From: Muribaculaceae bacterium | GTDB taxonomy: Bacteria; Bacteroidota; Bacteroidia; Bacteroidales; Muribaculaceae | Assembly (NCBI GenBank): GCA_029062005.1 | Contig: JAIDQZ010000045.1 | Location: 28,482 to 92,481, forward strand | Length of the DNA stretch: 64,000 bases | Direction: 5' to 3' | Shown here: piece by piece, positions 35,967 to 44,294 of the stretch | Layout of the letters: the number at the start of each line of letters is the position of its first letter | Position numbering within the stretch: position 1 is the stretch's first letter | The notes under the pieces: generated by a model | Database searches by the model: none | Told to the model about the DNA's origin: nothing | What the model saw: the letters and a program-made list of their open reading frames with translations, nothing else | Made by a program: the position numbers and the translations under genes

Positions 35967-38516
35967 TCATAAAGTTTCCGATATGATATCGCCCTTGTCC
36001 GTCACTCCTTCAATGATAACTTGATGATTGGAATTGACAGGGAATTTCAGATCGATAGTCTTACCGTTCTTATCGAATTTCACAGATGGAATCCATAGTA
36101 GGGTTGGCTGTGTCTGCATGTCATATTCGTCTGCATCCACCGACAGCATGGGACTCGCGTATTCCTTATACTTCTGATACCCGAGTGGCAGATAATCCTT
36201 CAGCTCAAATTGGCGTTGTAGTTTTAGTTCAGTACCATCCTTGGTCGTAAGCATTAAAATGCCACCACCATAATGAGGTCCTACAGACAAGGAATATTGC
36301 GGCTCGATAAAGCAGATTTTTTTGATAGCCTGAATTGGTAATATACTTTCTATATCAGACAAAGTAGGAATCCTGCTTCCTACTCTTGAAGCCAATTCCA
36401 TCATGGTGCCATCAATGTAATATGCCACATTCCTTTTTCTCCACCGTAGGTATCCACGATAATTTGTCATACCCGGAATGTTTCTGGCAATTTCGGATAG
36501 CGAAGAAACGCCACGCGCCTCAAGATCTTTATAATCTCTGGAATATTTAGCGAGAGATTCATAAAAATCTATCTCCTTATTACTGAAAGCCTGCACTTTG
36601 ATCTCATCGAGCAATATATTGTTGTAGCCCTTGAAATAATCTGATACGTCTTCTAAGGAAACATTTGATGATTCGGAAAGTCCTTCAACCGAAGGAAATT
36701 TCTCATCATAAATTACATAATCTCCCTCATCACCTCCCTTTTCATTCATTGCTTTGATTATGTATGATGTGTTTTCAGGAAAGTCGAAGCCATCGAGATG
36801 AAATTCCCCGTTCTCGTCAGAATTAGTGAATGTGGCGAAATTAAAACCTTTTGCTATGACACTTACAGTCGCATTCTTCAGTGGTGTTCCTTTCCATCTT
36901 GACAGGACCTGACCGGAAATATCCTGTCCTATTTCAAGTGGAATCTCGGGTTCAGTGTAGTTGCCGAGAACAACTTCAGGAAGATTATACCGACTCCAGC
37001 CATTGACCATCATCAACAAGTCAAGATTTTGTTCTGTCTCACGATTGACGTCTTTAAAATAATACTTCGGATTTTCTATTCTTCCACGTAACTCACCTTG
37101 TAAAAGCAATTGGGAACGAATATCGTTTTCATTCGATACGGGAACGATATTCTTATTTGTTATCCGGACACTGCAATCTACGGAATCTCCCTGCATGGCT
37201 GACAGCATTATATAAAGCGAGTCTGCGGACACCGATGAGACTTCAGGCACAATTCTATCCGCCCCTATGAAGAATAGGCGTTCACTGAGCACTGCATTGT
37301 CTTTTCTTGAAAAAAGCATAGCTTGATAAAGACCTGTCGGAAGATCTGACTTTTCTATGGAGAGGGGCGTGTTATGAGATATAGGAGTTGCTATCAGTCC
37401 GATTCCTCGACATGCTATGATCAACTCAAGATCTTTTCCCTGTCCTCCCGATACGCTGAATATACATTTAGACCCTGTATAACGGTAGCGCAGTGCAACA
37501 GCTCCTTTTTCAGGAGATCCGATTTCTATAATTCGTTTTTCAGCGTTCTGTCCTTTGTATTCAGCAGTATAGTTCTTGCCTGATTCAGGAATAAAAGTGA
37601 AGCTTCCCATTCCGCAATGAGATGTCGAGAATCTTGTTATTTCTTCGTTTGAATCATTGCGAATGATTCCTGACACATCCACTCCTTTCCCGTTTTCGTC
37701 TTTCGCCTTGAAAGCAACGGTGCATGGCTCATCTGCAATAAGCCGCCCCCCTTCTGGATAGAAGTTTACTTCGGTTTCTTCTGATGGATATTCCACACGT
37801 ATATATTTGCCATAGTCTCCGAATTTTACGAGCACAATATCCTCATTCTTATCACTCTTGAACTTTCGTGTGAAACCCTTTTTTGAGTCGGGCATCTCAA
37901 GGAATTTTCCGTTTGGCATTGTCCATGACATGATATTGTAGTTCATCTTATCTCCATTGAGAGAATTCAAAACAAATTTCCCACTAACTTCTCCTTCAGT
38001 TGTAGGAGTGAATTCTGTTTCTATGGAATATTTTGAACTATGTGGTGCCAAGAGATGAATAGGTTTTCTGAAAAAATAATCCTTTCCCTGGTTTTCTGAA
38101 TATGCTGTATATGCAGAGATTGTATAGTCTCCTTCGAAGATGTCTTCTTTGATTGGAATATATCCGGCATAAACACCGTCACGTTCAATGAGTTTAATGC
38201 GTTTCTCTACTTTTTCAAATGGATTCAGCAATTCAACGTAGGCATATTTACTCATGGCTGTCTGCTGATGCGTAGCAGCATCCACGACGAATACGCGCAG
38301 CCAGATAGTGTCTCCACCACAATATATGTCTCGGTCTGTCACCACATGAAGTTTTTCCTGCGGATAAATTGAGTGTTGATAGTTTATGCGGTCAAGCGCT
38401 GTCTCAGGCACAGAAGCATATATCATCGATAATTTGCAAGAAAATATAAAAAATACAATAAAAATCGCGAATATTATCTCGATTATCGATTTGCAAAGAG
38501 AGAAAGTTTTTTTCAT
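35967..38516 (-). CDS. Large envelope protein with MG2-like and TonB-plug-like domains
   Basis: This is an 849-residue exported protein; the start MKKTFSL at 38516 gives a signal anchor (SIIEIIFAIFIVFFIFSC), and the longer frame would cross the promoter. The N-terminal HVVTDRDIYCGGDTIWLRVFVVDA with EGDYTISAYTAY is the MG2-like macroglobulin fold of Bacteroidetes surface proteins. A carboxypeptidase-regulatory-like beta domain follows (GQVLSRWKGTPLKNATVSVIAKG, about residues 530-610). A plug-like domain near the C-terminus has LSEIARNIPGM and VAYYIDGTMM. No beta-barrel follows, so it is not a transporter. The family has been linked to TonB systems, but the role is unknown. Confidence 0.85.
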   Translation of the reverse strand: MKKTFSLCKSIIEIIFAIFIVFFIFSCKLSMIYASVPETALDRINYQHSIYPQEKLHVVTDRDIYCGGDTIWLRVFVVDAATHQQTAMSKYAYVELLNPFEKVEKRIKLIERDGVYAGYIPIKEDIFEGDYTISAYTAYSENQGKDYFFRKPIHLLAPHSSKYSIETEFTPTTEGEVSGKFVLNSLNGDKMNYNIMSWTMPNGKFLEMPDSKKGFTRKFKSDKNEDIVLVKFGDYGKYIRVEYPSEETEVNFYPEGGRLIADEPCTVAFKAKDENGKGVDVSGIIRNDSNEEITRFSTSHCGMGSFTFIPESGKNYTAEYKGQNAEKRIIEIGSPEKGAVALRYRYTGSKCIFSVSGGQGKDLELIIACRGIGLIATPISHNTPLSIEKSDLPTGLYQAMLFSRKDNAVLSERLFFIGADRIVPEVSSVSADSLYIMLSAMQGDSVDCSVRITNKNIVPVSNENDIRSQLLLQGELRGRIENPKYYFKDVNRETEQNLDLLMMVNGWSRYNLPEVVLGNYTEPEIPLEIGQDISGQVLSRWKGTPLKNATVSVIAKGFNFATFTNSDENGEFHLDGFDFPENTSYIIKAMNEKGGDEGDYVIYDEKFPSVEGLSESSNVSLEDVSDYFKGYNNILLDEIKVQAFSNKEIDFYESLAKYSRDYKDLEARGVSSLSEIARNIPGMTNYRGYLRWRKRNVAYYIDGTMMELASRVGSRIPTLSDIESILPIQAIKKICFIEPQYSLSVGPHYGGGILMLTTKDGTELKLQRQFELKDYLPLGYQKYKEYASPMLSVDADEYDMQTQPTLLWIPSVKFDKNGKTIDLKFPVNSNHQVIIEGVTDKGDIISETL

Positions 38517-38543
38517 ATGAGGATTATTATTTATTTTGAAGTA

Positions 38544-38574
38544 CAAAAATATACAATTTATTTTATAATTCAAA
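38544..38574 (-). promoter_or_regulatory. Promoter of the MG2/plug gene inside an inverted repeat
   Basis: Minus strand: -33 TTTG (38571-38574), a 19-base spacer, and -7 TATTTTTG (38544-38551). Two 13-base arms of a perfect inverted repeat (38545-38557 and 38578-38590) bracket it, one covering the -7 and one just upstream of the -33. Confidence 0.7.
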
Positions 38575-38700
38575 ACAATTGTATATTTTTATCAACTTTT
38601 TATCAACTTTCGCAAGCTCAATTTGATGTTTAGAATGTTTAATCGGTTTAAAAGTATAGTCCGTTGGGAAGATGCATTGGATGAAACTTAATAAATAAGT

Positions 38701-39261
38701 TTAAACAACTTCAATAAATGTTGATATTTTCTTTCCTCCATCAAGGGAAGCTATATATTCGTTTAATATATGAAATTTTATAGCAGGGTACAGGATTAAG
38801 GCATCCTGCAGTGTATTTGCGACACATACATCGCCGGCAATACCGCATATGTCGATTTCAGATATGTTGTATTCCTCTATAAATCGGTTTATGTCTGCCG
38901 CTCCTTTTATATTCTGAAAAATGGAATATTCATCTTTTTCCGCAGATTCCCCTTTATATAGGAAACGGATTTTCGAAGAAAAAAGCCGTAAGTTCTCCAT
39001 AAGATTTTGCCAGACGGCAGCTCCTACGGATGACTCTATGCAGTGTGACTGCCAAATACCACCAAAATCCTTAAAAGATGAGTGACACAATGGATGGCGG
39101 TCGCATGTCACACATATCAGACAGTAATTATTGCCATGTTCCCGCACATAATCCGCCAAACCATCCATAGCCTTTTCTGCCCCGGGCACAGGCAGATTGC
39201 CATTGATGAAATCTATCTGAGGATCCACTATCAGCAGCATCCTGTTTTGAATATAAGTCAT
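38701..39261 (-). CDS. Isochorismatase-fold cysteine hydrolase (nicotinamidase-like)
   Basis: This is a 186-residue hydrolase. The start MTYIQNRM at 39261 is preferred, since the longer frame crosses the promoter. The catalytic Asp lies in LLIVDPQIDF, the Lys probably in the RFLYKGESAEKDEYS segment, and the nucleophile Cys in GIAGDVCVANT. The KGxxxxxDEYSxF pattern and the metal-like DPQ...DRH spacing resemble PncA nicotinamidases, which make nicotinate for NAD salvage. Other isochorismatase-fold amidases remain possible. Confidence 0.85.
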   Translation of the reverse strand: MTYIQNRMLLIVDPQIDFINGNLPVPGAEKAMDGLADYVREHGNNYCLICVTCDRHPLCHSSFKDFGGIWQSHCIESSVGAAVWQNLMENLRLFSSKIRFLYKGESAEKDEYSIFQNIKGAADINRFIEEYNISEIDICGIAGDVCVANTLQDALILYPAIKFHILNEYIASLDGGKKISTFIEVV

Positions 39262-39277
39262 TGAACTATTTTTTTTA

Positions 39278-39309
39278 CAAATATAGATGATAGTTTTATA
39301 TTTTGCAAA
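39278..39309 (-). promoter_or_regulatory. Promoter of the isochorismatase-fold gene
   Basis: Minus strand: -33 TTTG (39306-39309), a 20-base spacer, and -7 TATATTTG (39278-39285). The start codon lies 17 bases downstream, so the leader is very short. Confidence 0.7.
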
Positions 39310-39381
39310 TTGAGACCGATGATTTAAATGGTACGGGTGTTTTTTATGGATAATTATTATGGTTATATGGCAAAATTTCAT

Positions 39382-39389
39382 TAATTTTG
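39382..39389 (+). promoter_or_regulatory. Promoter -7 element for the hut genes
   Basis: TAATTTTG lies 55 bases before the hutU start. No clear -33 TTTG is at the right distance, which could mean activator dependence. Confidence 0.55.
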
Positions 39390-39444
39390 TGGTTACTCAC
39401 GCATAGTGAAGGAAACATAATGAAAAAAGACTAACTGACCTGAT

Positions 39445-41436
39445 ATGACTGACAACAGAATCCTCCTTTCGGCCGAATGGCCCGAAGATCCGAATTTTGT
39501 CGACGGAATCCGCCGTGCTCCGGACCGTCACTACACCTTGACTCCCGAAAAGACTATAACGGCACTGAAAAATGCACTCAGATACCTTCCTGAAGAACTG
39601 CATGAAAAAGCAGCTCCGGAATTCCTTAACGAGCTCCGCACCCGCGGCAGAATATATGCCTATCGATGGCGTCCTCAGGGCGACCTGAAAGCAAAGCCGG
39701 TGGATGAATATAAAGGAAAATGCCTTGCAGGCAAGGCTTTCCAAGTTATGATAGACAATAATCTCTGTTTTGACATAGCTCTTTACCCATACGAACTCGT
39801 AACATATGGAGAGACCGGTCAAGTATGTCAGAACTGGCTGCAATACAGATTGATAAAGAAGTATCTCGAAAACCTCACTGAAGATCAGACCCTTGTGGTT
39901 GAATCCGGTCATCCCCTCGGTCTCTTTCCTTCTCGTCCGGAAGCCCCCAGAGTGATCATCACCAATGCCATGATGGTCGGTATGTTCGACAATCTCCACG
40001 ACTGGCATGAAGCAATGCAGATGGGAGTTGCAAACTACGGGCAGATGACCGCCGGTGGGTGGATGTATATAGGTCCGCAGGGTATAGTGCACGGCACATT
40101 CAATACCATTCTCAATGCCGGACGCATGAAGCTCGGAGTCCCGCAGGACGGCGACCTTCGCGGTCATTTGTTTGTAAGCTCAGGACTCGGAGGAATGAGC
40201 GGCGCCCAACCGAAAGCAGCCGATATCGCCGGAGCGGTTTCAATTGTTGCCGAAGTGGATGCGTCAAGAATTGCTACAAGAAAAAATCAAGGCTGGGTGC
40301 AGGTGGTCACAGATGATCTCAACGAAGCTTTCAGGCTTGCAGAGGATGCGATGCAGGAGAAAAAACCTCTATCGATCGCTTACCACGGCAATATAGTTGA
40401 TCTTCTTGAATATGCTGTCAAGGAAAACAAAAAGATAGAACTCCTCAGCGATCAGACTTCATGTCATGCCGTTTATGAAGGAGGATATTGTCCTGCCGGT
40501 ATTAGTTTTGAAGAGCGTACCAAACTCCTTCACGACAATCCCGAAGGATTCCGTCGCCTTGTGGATGAGACTCTTCACAGACATTATGCTGCCATCAAGA
40601 CACTTGTAGACAGAGGGACATATTTCTTCGATTATGGTAATTCCTTCATGAAGGCTATGTATGATGCCGGTGTAAAGGAATTGTCGAAGAACGGTATTGA
40701 TGAAAAAGACGGATTTATATGGCCCTCTTACGTAGAAGACATAATGGGTCCGATGCTTTTCGACTATGGCTACGGTCCTTTCCGGTGGGTTTGTCTCAGT
40801 GGAAAGCACGAAGACCTCGTGAAGACCGACAGGGCAGCCATGGACTGCATACCTAAAGAGCGTCGCGGTCAGGATATGGACAACTGGGTGTGGATCCGAG
40901 ATGCAGAGAAGAACGCACTCGTGGTCGGAACCCAGGCGAGAATCCTCTATCAGGATGCAATGGGCAGACTGAAGATTGCGTTGAAGTTTAACGATATGGT
41001 GCGTAAGGGAGAAGTGGGTCCGATCATGCTCGGACGCGATCACCATGATGTGAGCGGCACAGACTCTCCATTCCGCGAGACTTCCAATATCAAGGACGGT
41101 TCTAATGTGATGGCTGACATGGCTGTGCAATGTTTTGCAGGAAACTGCGCCCGTGGCATGAGCCTTGTGGCGCTTCATAATGGCGGCGGTGTAGGAATCG
41201 GAAAATCGATCAACGGAGGGTTCGGTATGATTTGCGACGGATCAGACCGGGTAGACGAAATCCTTACAAAAGCCATGCTTTGGGATGTGATGGGTGGCGT
41301 AGCGAGAAGAAGCTGGGCGAGAAACGAGAATGCAATGTCGACTGTGAAAGAATGGAATGAGACTCAGGCTGAAAACGGCTTCATGATCACCGAACCCTTC
41401 ATAGCAGACGAAGCCATGCTCCGTTCGTTGATTTAA
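39445..41436 (+). CDS. hutU: Urocanate hydratase
   Basis: This 663-residue cytoplasmic enzyme uses tightly bound NAD+ as an electrophile to turn urocanate into 4-imidazolone-5-propionate, step two of histidine breakdown. Family segments include LVVESGHPLGLFPSRPEAPRV, GGWMYIGPQGIVHGTF (NAD region) and GRDHHDVSGTDSPFRETS. The length is that of the longer bacterial and animal-like form rather than the 550-residue form. It heads hutU-hutI-hutH. Confidence 0.96.
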   Translation: MTDNRILLSAEWPEDPNFVDGIRRAPDRHYTLTPEKTITALKNALRYLPEELHEKAAPEFLNELRTRGRIYAYRWRPQGDLKAKPVDEYKGKCLAGKAFQVMIDNNLCFDIALYPYELVTYGETGQVCQNWLQYRLIKKYLENLTEDQTLVVESGHPLGLFPSRPEAPRVIITNAMMVGMFDNLHDWHEAMQMGVANYGQMTAGGWMYIGPQGIVHGTFNTILNAGRMKLGVPQDGDLRGHLFVSSGLGGMSGAQPKAADIAGAVSIVAEVDASRIATRKNQGWVQVVTDDLNEAFRLAEDAMQEKKPLSIAYHGNIVDLLEYAVKENKKIELLSDQTSCHAVYEGGYCPAGISFEERTKLLHDNPEGFRRLVDETLHRHYAAIKTLVDRGTYFFDYGNSFMKAMYDAGVKELSKNGIDEKDGFIWPSYVEDIMGPMLFDYGYGPFRWVCLSGKHEDLVKTDRAAMDCIPKERRGQDMDNWVWIRDAEKNALVVGTQARILYQDAMGRLKIALKFNDMVRKGEVGPIMLGRDHHDVSGTDSPFRETSNIKDGSNVMADMAVQCFAGNCARGMSLVALHNGGGVGIGKSINGGFGMICDGSDRVDEILTKAMLWDVMGGVARRSWARNENAMSTVKEWNETQAENGFMITEPFIADEAMLRSLI

Positions 41437-41456
41437 GTTGTCATCAGTATAATTCA

Positions 41457-41514
41457 AAATTCTCAATTCAGAAATTCTCAATTCAGAAATTCTCAATTCT
41501 CAATTCTCAATTAA
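41457..41514. repeat. Tandem AAATTCTCAATTCAG / CAATTCT repeat
   Basis: Two full 15-base units (from 41457 and 41472) and a third that runs into 7-base CAATTCT units fill the hutU-hutI gap. The inverse of the motif occurs at 759-790. Such AT-rich short repeats are common in intergenic Bacteroidales DNA. The run ends 4 bases before the hutI start, leaving no purine-rich ribosome binding site. Confidence 0.75.
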
Positions 41515-41518
41515 TAAC

Positions 41519-42769
41519 ATGTCAAACCTATATATAAAGCACGCAACTATAGTTACACCCATCGGCGTTGAGGCCGTAAAGGGAGAAGGCATGAAGCGAC
41601 TCAACATTATCGAAGATGGTGCCATACTCATCAAAGACGGAGTCATCAGATATGTCGGTAATTCAAACCCTCTCAGACAGATATACACTCTTTTCGGAAA
41701 CGGATCCACTTTCAAGGAAATAGACGTAAATGGAAAAGTAGTGCTTCCCGGATTTGTGGATTCACACACGCATATGGTATTCGGTGGATTCCGTCCTGAT
41801 GAGTTCCGGATGCGTCTTGAAGGAGCATCTTACATGAGCATCATGGAGAAGGGTGGGGGTATTCAAAGTACTGTCAACGCCACACGAAAGGCAAGTATAG
41901 CCGAACTTGTCAGAAATGCCGAATGGTTGCTTGACCGTATGATCGCGATGGGTGTCACGACCGTAGAGGCGAAGAGCGGATACGGACTCGATTTCAATAC
42001 GGAAGCCAAGATGCTTGCTGCCATAGGCAGACTTGCAGCCCAAAAGAAAATTGATGTTATCCCGACATTCCTCGGCGCCCATGCAGTGCCGGAAGAATAT
42101 AAAGGTCGCACTTCAGAATACGTGGATCTTATCATTGACGAAATGCTTCCGAAATTCAGGAAGGCAGCCCGTTTCTGCGATATATTCACTGAGAAAAATG
42201 TATTTGAGATTGAAGATTCAAGAAGACTGATGAAAGCTGCGACGTCATTGGGATATAAATTGAAATTCCATGCTGATGAGATAGTGCCTCTTGGAGGTGC
42301 TGAACTTGCGGCGGAGCTTGGTGCAGTAAGTGCCGATCATCTCCTTCATATCAGCGATGAGGGAGTCAGAAGACTGGCGGACGCAGGGACTGTTGCCACG
42401 CTGCTTCCTCTGACCGCATTCGCGCTCAAGGAAAACTATGCCCCTGCACGCAAGATGATCGACGGAGGATGTGCCGTGGCGCTTGCCACTGACCTTAATC
42501 CCGGAAGCTGCTTCTCAGGATCCATTCCGCTCACGATCGCTCTTGCATGCATATATATGAATATGACCATAGAGGAGACGATTACTGCATTGACACTCAA
42601 TGGAGCCGCAGCCTGCGGAGTAGCAGACAGAAAAGGATCACTTCAGCCCGGCAAGGATGGTGATGTCGTGATTCTTGATTTTGACAATATCAATATGTTG
42701 CCATACTATGTGGGAATGAATTGTGTGAAAACCACTATAGCGAAAGGAAAGATAGTTTATAATTCCTGA
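41519..42769 (+). CDS. hutI: Imidazolonepropionase
   Basis: This 416-residue amidohydrolase opens imidazolonepropionate to N-formimino-L-glutamate. The metal-binding motif is VDSHTHMVFGG near residue 83. Further ligands are in KFHADEIVP (His) and SADHLLH, and the catalytic Asp is in ALATDLNPGSC. The length is typical. It follows hutU after an 82-base gap filled by tandem repeats, and precedes hutH by 15 bases. Confidence 0.96.
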   Translation: MSNLYIKHATIVTPIGVEAVKGEGMKRLNIIEDGAILIKDGVIRYVGNSNPLRQIYTLFGNGSTFKEIDVNGKVVLPGFVDSHTHMVFGGFRPDEFRMRLEGASYMSIMEKGGGIQSTVNATRKASIAELVRNAEWLLDRMIAMGVTTVEAKSGYGLDFNTEAKMLAAIGRLAAQKKIDVIPTFLGAHAVPEEYKGRTSEYVDLIIDEMLPKFRKAARFCDIFTEKNVFEIEDSRRLMKAATSLGYKLKFHADEIVPLGGAELAAELGAVSADHLLHISDEGVRRLADAGTVATLLPLTAFALKENYAPARKMIDGGCAVALATDLNPGSCFSGSIPLTIALACIYMNMTIEETITALTLNGAAACGVADRKGSLQPGKDGDVVILDFDNINMLPYYVGMNCVKTTIAKGKIVYNS

Positions 42770-42784
42770 CAATTTTCGAAATTT

Positions 42785-44290
42785 ATGGAAAAAATGACAG
42801 AATATAAGATAGGCAGTTCCTTACTGACCTACGATCTCATAGAAAAGATACTCAAGGACAACGCACATCTGACACTTTCGGATGAAGCTGTTGAAAAAAT
42901 ACAGCATTGCCGTGATTTTCTCGATACCAAGACTGACGAAAATACTGTGCCAATATACGGAGTTACGACAGGTTTTGGATCACTATGCAACAGACATATA
43001 GCACCATCTGATCTTGTGACGTTGCAGGAAAACCTCATAAAAAGCCATTCATGTTCGGTTGGTACCCCTGTTGACGCTACAGTCGTCAAACTGATGCTTC
43101 TTCTGAAAGCTCATGCGCTGTCAATGGGATTCAGTGGTGTTCAGGTAGAGACGGTGCAGAGGATTCTGGATTTTTATAACAATGATGTGCTTCCGGTGGT
43201 ATATGACCGGGGATCTCTCGGAGCATCGGGCGATCTTGCGCCACTTGCCAATCTTTTCCTGCCACTGATAGGAGAGGGCTATGTGCTCGTAGAGGGCAAA
43301 GTGACCAAGGGCAGGGATGCTCTTGACAGGTTCGGATGGAAACCGATCAAACTAAAATCGAAGGAGGGGCTTGCGCTGCTCAACGGTACTCAATTTATGA
43401 GCGCAAATGGAATAAAGGCACTTATTGACGGCTGGCATCTTGTGAACTGTTTCGATATGTTTGGTGCCATGAGCCTTGAGGCATTTGACGGTCGCATTGA
43501 GCCTTTCTGGGAATGCATACAGCGTGTTCGTCCCCATAAGGGTCAGATTGAGACAGGTGAGGTTTTCAGAAGAATATTGAAAGGAAGTGAGATCATTGCA
43601 AAAGAAAAGGAACATGTTCAGGATCCTTATTCGTTCAGATGTATTCCACAGGTGCACGGTGCAGTCAAGGATGCGATGCGCCATGTCACTGAGGTCCTTC
43701 ATATAGAAATCAATTCTGTGACGGATAATCCCACTGTGTTCCCCGACGAAGATCTTGTGGTGTCAGGCGGCAACTTCCACGGCGAGCCTCTTGCACTCGT
43801 ATTCGACTATATGGGAGTAGCGCTTCATGAACTCGGCAATATATCCGAGCGTAGGGTGGCGCAGCTTATATTCGGCAACAGAGGGCTTCCGGAATTCCTC
43901 GTTGCAAAACCGGGACTCAACAGTGGATTTATGATTCCGCAGTATGCAGCTGCTTCCATGGTAAGCCAGAACAAGATGTATGCGTGGCCTGCAAGTTGCG
44001 ACTCGATAGTAAGCAGCAACGGACAGGAAGATCTTGTCTCCATGGGTGCCAATGCTGCCACTAAACTCCATAAGATCATATCCAATCTTCAGTATATAGC
44101 CGGGATTGAACTTATGAATGCCGCACAGGGTATAGATTTCCGCCGTCCTCTGAAGTCTTCTCCGGTGATTGAGAAGATTATGCACGACTATCGTGATGCC
44201 GTTCCTTTCGTGGAGGAAGACGTGGTGATGGAAGATTACATTTCAAGAACTATGGAATTTCTTGAAAATTATGATATTGTGATTGAATAA
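42785..44290 (+). CDS. hutH: Histidine ammonia-lyase
   Basis: This 501-residue enzyme removes ammonia from histidine to give urocanate, the first step of the pathway. The MIO prosthetic group forms from Ala147-Ser148-Gly149 in GASGDLAPLA. The active-site tyrosine lies in YGVTTGFGSL. Further signatures are QDPYSFRCIPQVHG and NPTVFPD. A second ATG four codons in (MTEYKIG) is possible. No formiminoglutamate-processing gene follows in the window. Confidence 0.96.
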   Translation: MEKMTEYKIGSSLLTYDLIEKILKDNAHLTLSDEAVEKIQHCRDFLDTKTDENTVPIYGVTTGFGSLCNRHIAPSDLVTLQENLIKSHSCSVGTPVDATVVKLMLLLKAHALSMGFSGVQVETVQRILDFYNNDVLPVVYDRGSLGASGDLAPLANLFLPLIGEGYVLVEGKVTKGRDALDRFGWKPIKLKSKEGLALLNGTQFMSANGIKALIDGWHLVNCFDMFGAMSLEAFDGRIEPFWECIQRVRPHKGQIETGEVFRRILKGSEIIAKEKEHVQDPYSFRCIPQVHGAVKDAMRHVTEVLHIEINSVTDNPTVFPDEDLVVSGGNFHGEPLALVFDYMGVALHELGNISERRVAQLIFGNRGLPEFLVAKPGLNSGFMIPQYAAASMVSQNKMYAWPASCDSIVSSNGQEDLVSMGANAATKLHKIISNLQYIAGIELMNAAQGIDFRRPLKSSPVIEKIMHDYRDAVPFVEEDVVMEDYISRTMEFLENYDIVIE

Positions 44291-44294
44291 TTAT

